Shown one piece after another: positions 14,211-15,067 of a stretch of 15,067 nt of DNA. How positions within the stretch are numbered: the stretch's first letter is position 1; every line of letters starts with the position of its first letter. The notes under the pieces were generated by a model. The model was not told the DNA's origin. It made no database searches and worked only from the letters and a program-made list of their open reading frames with translations. The position numbers were made by a program, and so were the translations under genes. The DNA lies in the NCBI GenBank assembly GCA_036525975.1, contig DATCZK010000019.1, positions 1-15,067 on the forward strand, given 5' to 3'. The DNA is from Quisquiliibacterium sp036525975 (GTDB taxonomy: Bacteria; Pseudomonadota; Gammaproteobacteria; Burkholderiales; Burkholderiaceae_E).

Positions 14211-14268
14211 GCCGGCTGCGGCGCACGCGAGGCGCATACTTTGCGGTTTCACCGCATGGAGAACGCCG

Positions 14269-14976
14269 ATGGCGACGCACCGGGCGATCACCGAGACGCT
14301 GATGGAGGTCTCGACCGCAACGCTCAGCACCGTGCTGCTCAAGAAAGGGCTGCGCAACGTCTGGATGCGTGGCACGCGGCCGCTGCGCCCGGAACAGCCG
14401 CGCGTGGTCGGACGCGCGTTCACGCTGCGCTTCGTGCCGGCGCGCGAGGATCTGGCCACGCCGCAATCGTGGGCCTCGCCGAGGTCCACGCGCGCCGCGA
14501 TCGAGGCGATGCCCGAGGGCTGCGTTGCGGTGGTCGACGCGATGGGCGTGACCGACGCCGGGATCTTCGGCGACATCCTGTGCGCGCGGATGAACGCGCG
14601 CGGCGTGGCGGCGCTGGTCACCGACGGCGCGGTGCGCGACCTCGCCGGCGTGCTCGGCGCCGGACTTCCGGTCTGGTGCCAGGGCGCGGCCGCGCCCCCT
14701 TCGGTGGCCGGGCTCACCTTCGTGAACTGGCAGGAGCCGATCGGTTGCGGCGGCGTGGCGGTGTTTCCCGACGACGTGGTCGTGGCGGACGCCGACGGCG
14801 CGGTGCTGATCCCGGCGGCACTGCTCGACGAAGTGGCGGCGGCTGCGGCGGAGCAGGAACGCCTGGAGGGCTGGATCCTGGCCGAAGTGCAACGCGGGGT
14901 GCCGCTTCCGGGCCTCTACCCGGCGAACGCCGAGACCCAGGCGCGCTACGAGGCGTGGGTGCGCGCGCGCAAGTAG
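14269..14976 (+). CDS. RraA-family protein (4-hydroxy-4-methyl-2-oxoglutarate aldolase-like)
   Basis: Soluble protein of 235 residues in the RraA/HMG-aldolase family. The signature is intact: Phe-Gly-Asp-Ile-Leu (100-104), then Asn-Ala-Arg-Gly-Val-Ala-Ala-Leu-Val-Thr-Asp-Gly-Ala-Val-Arg-Asp (109-124), with Arg123 and Asp124 matching the Arg-Asp pair needed for metal-dependent aldolase/decarboxylase activity. The C-terminal part has Val-Val-Val-Ala-Asp-Ala-Asp-Gly-Ala-Val-Leu-Ile-Pro (169-182), typical of the family. Homologues act on 4-hydroxy-4-methyl-2-oxoglutarate or oxaloacetate. The E. coli RNase E inhibitor RraA shares the fold, but the Asp-Gly-x-x-Arg-Asp motif fits an enzyme. GGAGA lies about seven bases before the ATG at 14269. 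Confidence 0.88.
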   Translation: MATHRAITETLMEVSTATLSTVLLKKGLRNVWMRGTRPLRPEQPRVVGRAFTLRFVPAREDLATPQSWASPRSTRAAIEAMPEGCVAVVDAMGVTDAGIFGDILCARMNARGVAALVTDGAVRDLAGVLGAGLPVWCQGAAAPPSVAGLTFVNWQEPIGCGGVAVFPDDVVVADADGAVLIPAALLDEVAAAAAEQERLEGWILAEVQRGVPLPGLYPANAETQARYEAWVRARK

Positions 14977-14984
14977 GGCCGCGC

Positions 14985-15067
14985 TCAGCCGCCGGGCTTC
15001 GCGCCCGGTGACGGGGCCGGCGGCGCCGCGCTCCCCGGCGGGGCGGCCGGCGCCGCGCCCGCCGGCG
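14985..15067 (-). CDS. Possible C-terminal tail of a minus-strand gene, cut by the window edge
   Basis: On the minus strand a frame is open from the window edge for 26 codons and ends at TGA (14985-14987). It reads as a Pro/Ala/Gly-rich tail ending Ala-Pro-Ser-Pro-Gly-Ala-Lys-Pro-Gly-Gly. Such tails are common at the C-termini of secreted or envelope proteins. It converges with the RraA-family gene, stop to stop 8 bp apart. The stretch is short and GC-rich, so it could be non-coding. CCGGGC/GCCCGG (14992-15008) forms a 6-bp hairpin there. Confidence 0.4.
   Translation of the reverse strand, partial: PAGAAPAAPPGSAAPPAPSPGAKPGG

Overview
The window is GC-rich (roughly 70% by eye), densely coded DNA. 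It looks like a chromosome of a Betaproteobacterium, most likely Burkholderiales. The reasons are gene content (TAXI-type TRAP transport, a DUF2784 membrane protein, an RraA-family protein), frequent GTG/TTG starts, and G/C-biased third codon positions. This taxonomic call is inference; there is no rRNA or tRNA to anchor it.

Left part (1-5830, + strand): an extracellular electron transfer locus. It opens with the 3' part of an MtrB/PioB-family outer-membrane barrel gene whose first codons lie outside the window. A CcmI/NrfG-like TPR protein follows, then a lipoprotein decaheme cytochrome of the OmcA/MtrC family with ten CXXCH motifs. The barrel would sheathe a periplasmic multiheme cytochrome (MtrA/PioA type, expected just upstream and not visible). 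The surface lipoprotein would pass electrons to or from extracellular acceptors, and the TPR protein probably helps mature the cytochromes. The cytochrome gene is less GC-rich than its neighbours, has its own 259-bp leader, and ends in three hairpins, the last a classic intrinsic terminator.

Middle (5852-10708): two small minus-strand genes (DUF2784 membrane protein; YdhR-like alpha/beta-barrel protein) stand back to back with a plus-strand TRAP operon. That operon holds a TAXI-type solute receptor, a fused 4TM/12TM permease, and a glyoxalase-like protein whose GTG start overlaps the permease stop by 8 bp. It probably imports an organic acid or similar solute; the substrate cannot be told from sequence.

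Right part (10779-15067): a small lipoprotein (-) with a good sigma-70-type promoter diverges from a ThDP-dependent decarboxylase/synthase-like enzyme (+). Next come an XRE-type regulator with an Ala/Lys/Gly-repeat tail (-) and a divergent RraA-family aldolase-like gene (+). The last two share a short promoter region with a 10-bp inverted repeat. The right edge holds what looks like the Pro/Ala-rich C-terminus of a further minus-strand gene.

Four unrelated short tandem repeats (12, 18, 15 and 18 bp units) occur, three of them coding low-complexity protein segments. No CRISPR array, insertion sequence, phage gene, tRNA or rRNA was seen. The clearest candidate for an interesting system is the electron-conduit locus, because of its 1+5+4 heme layout and its embedded TPR gene.
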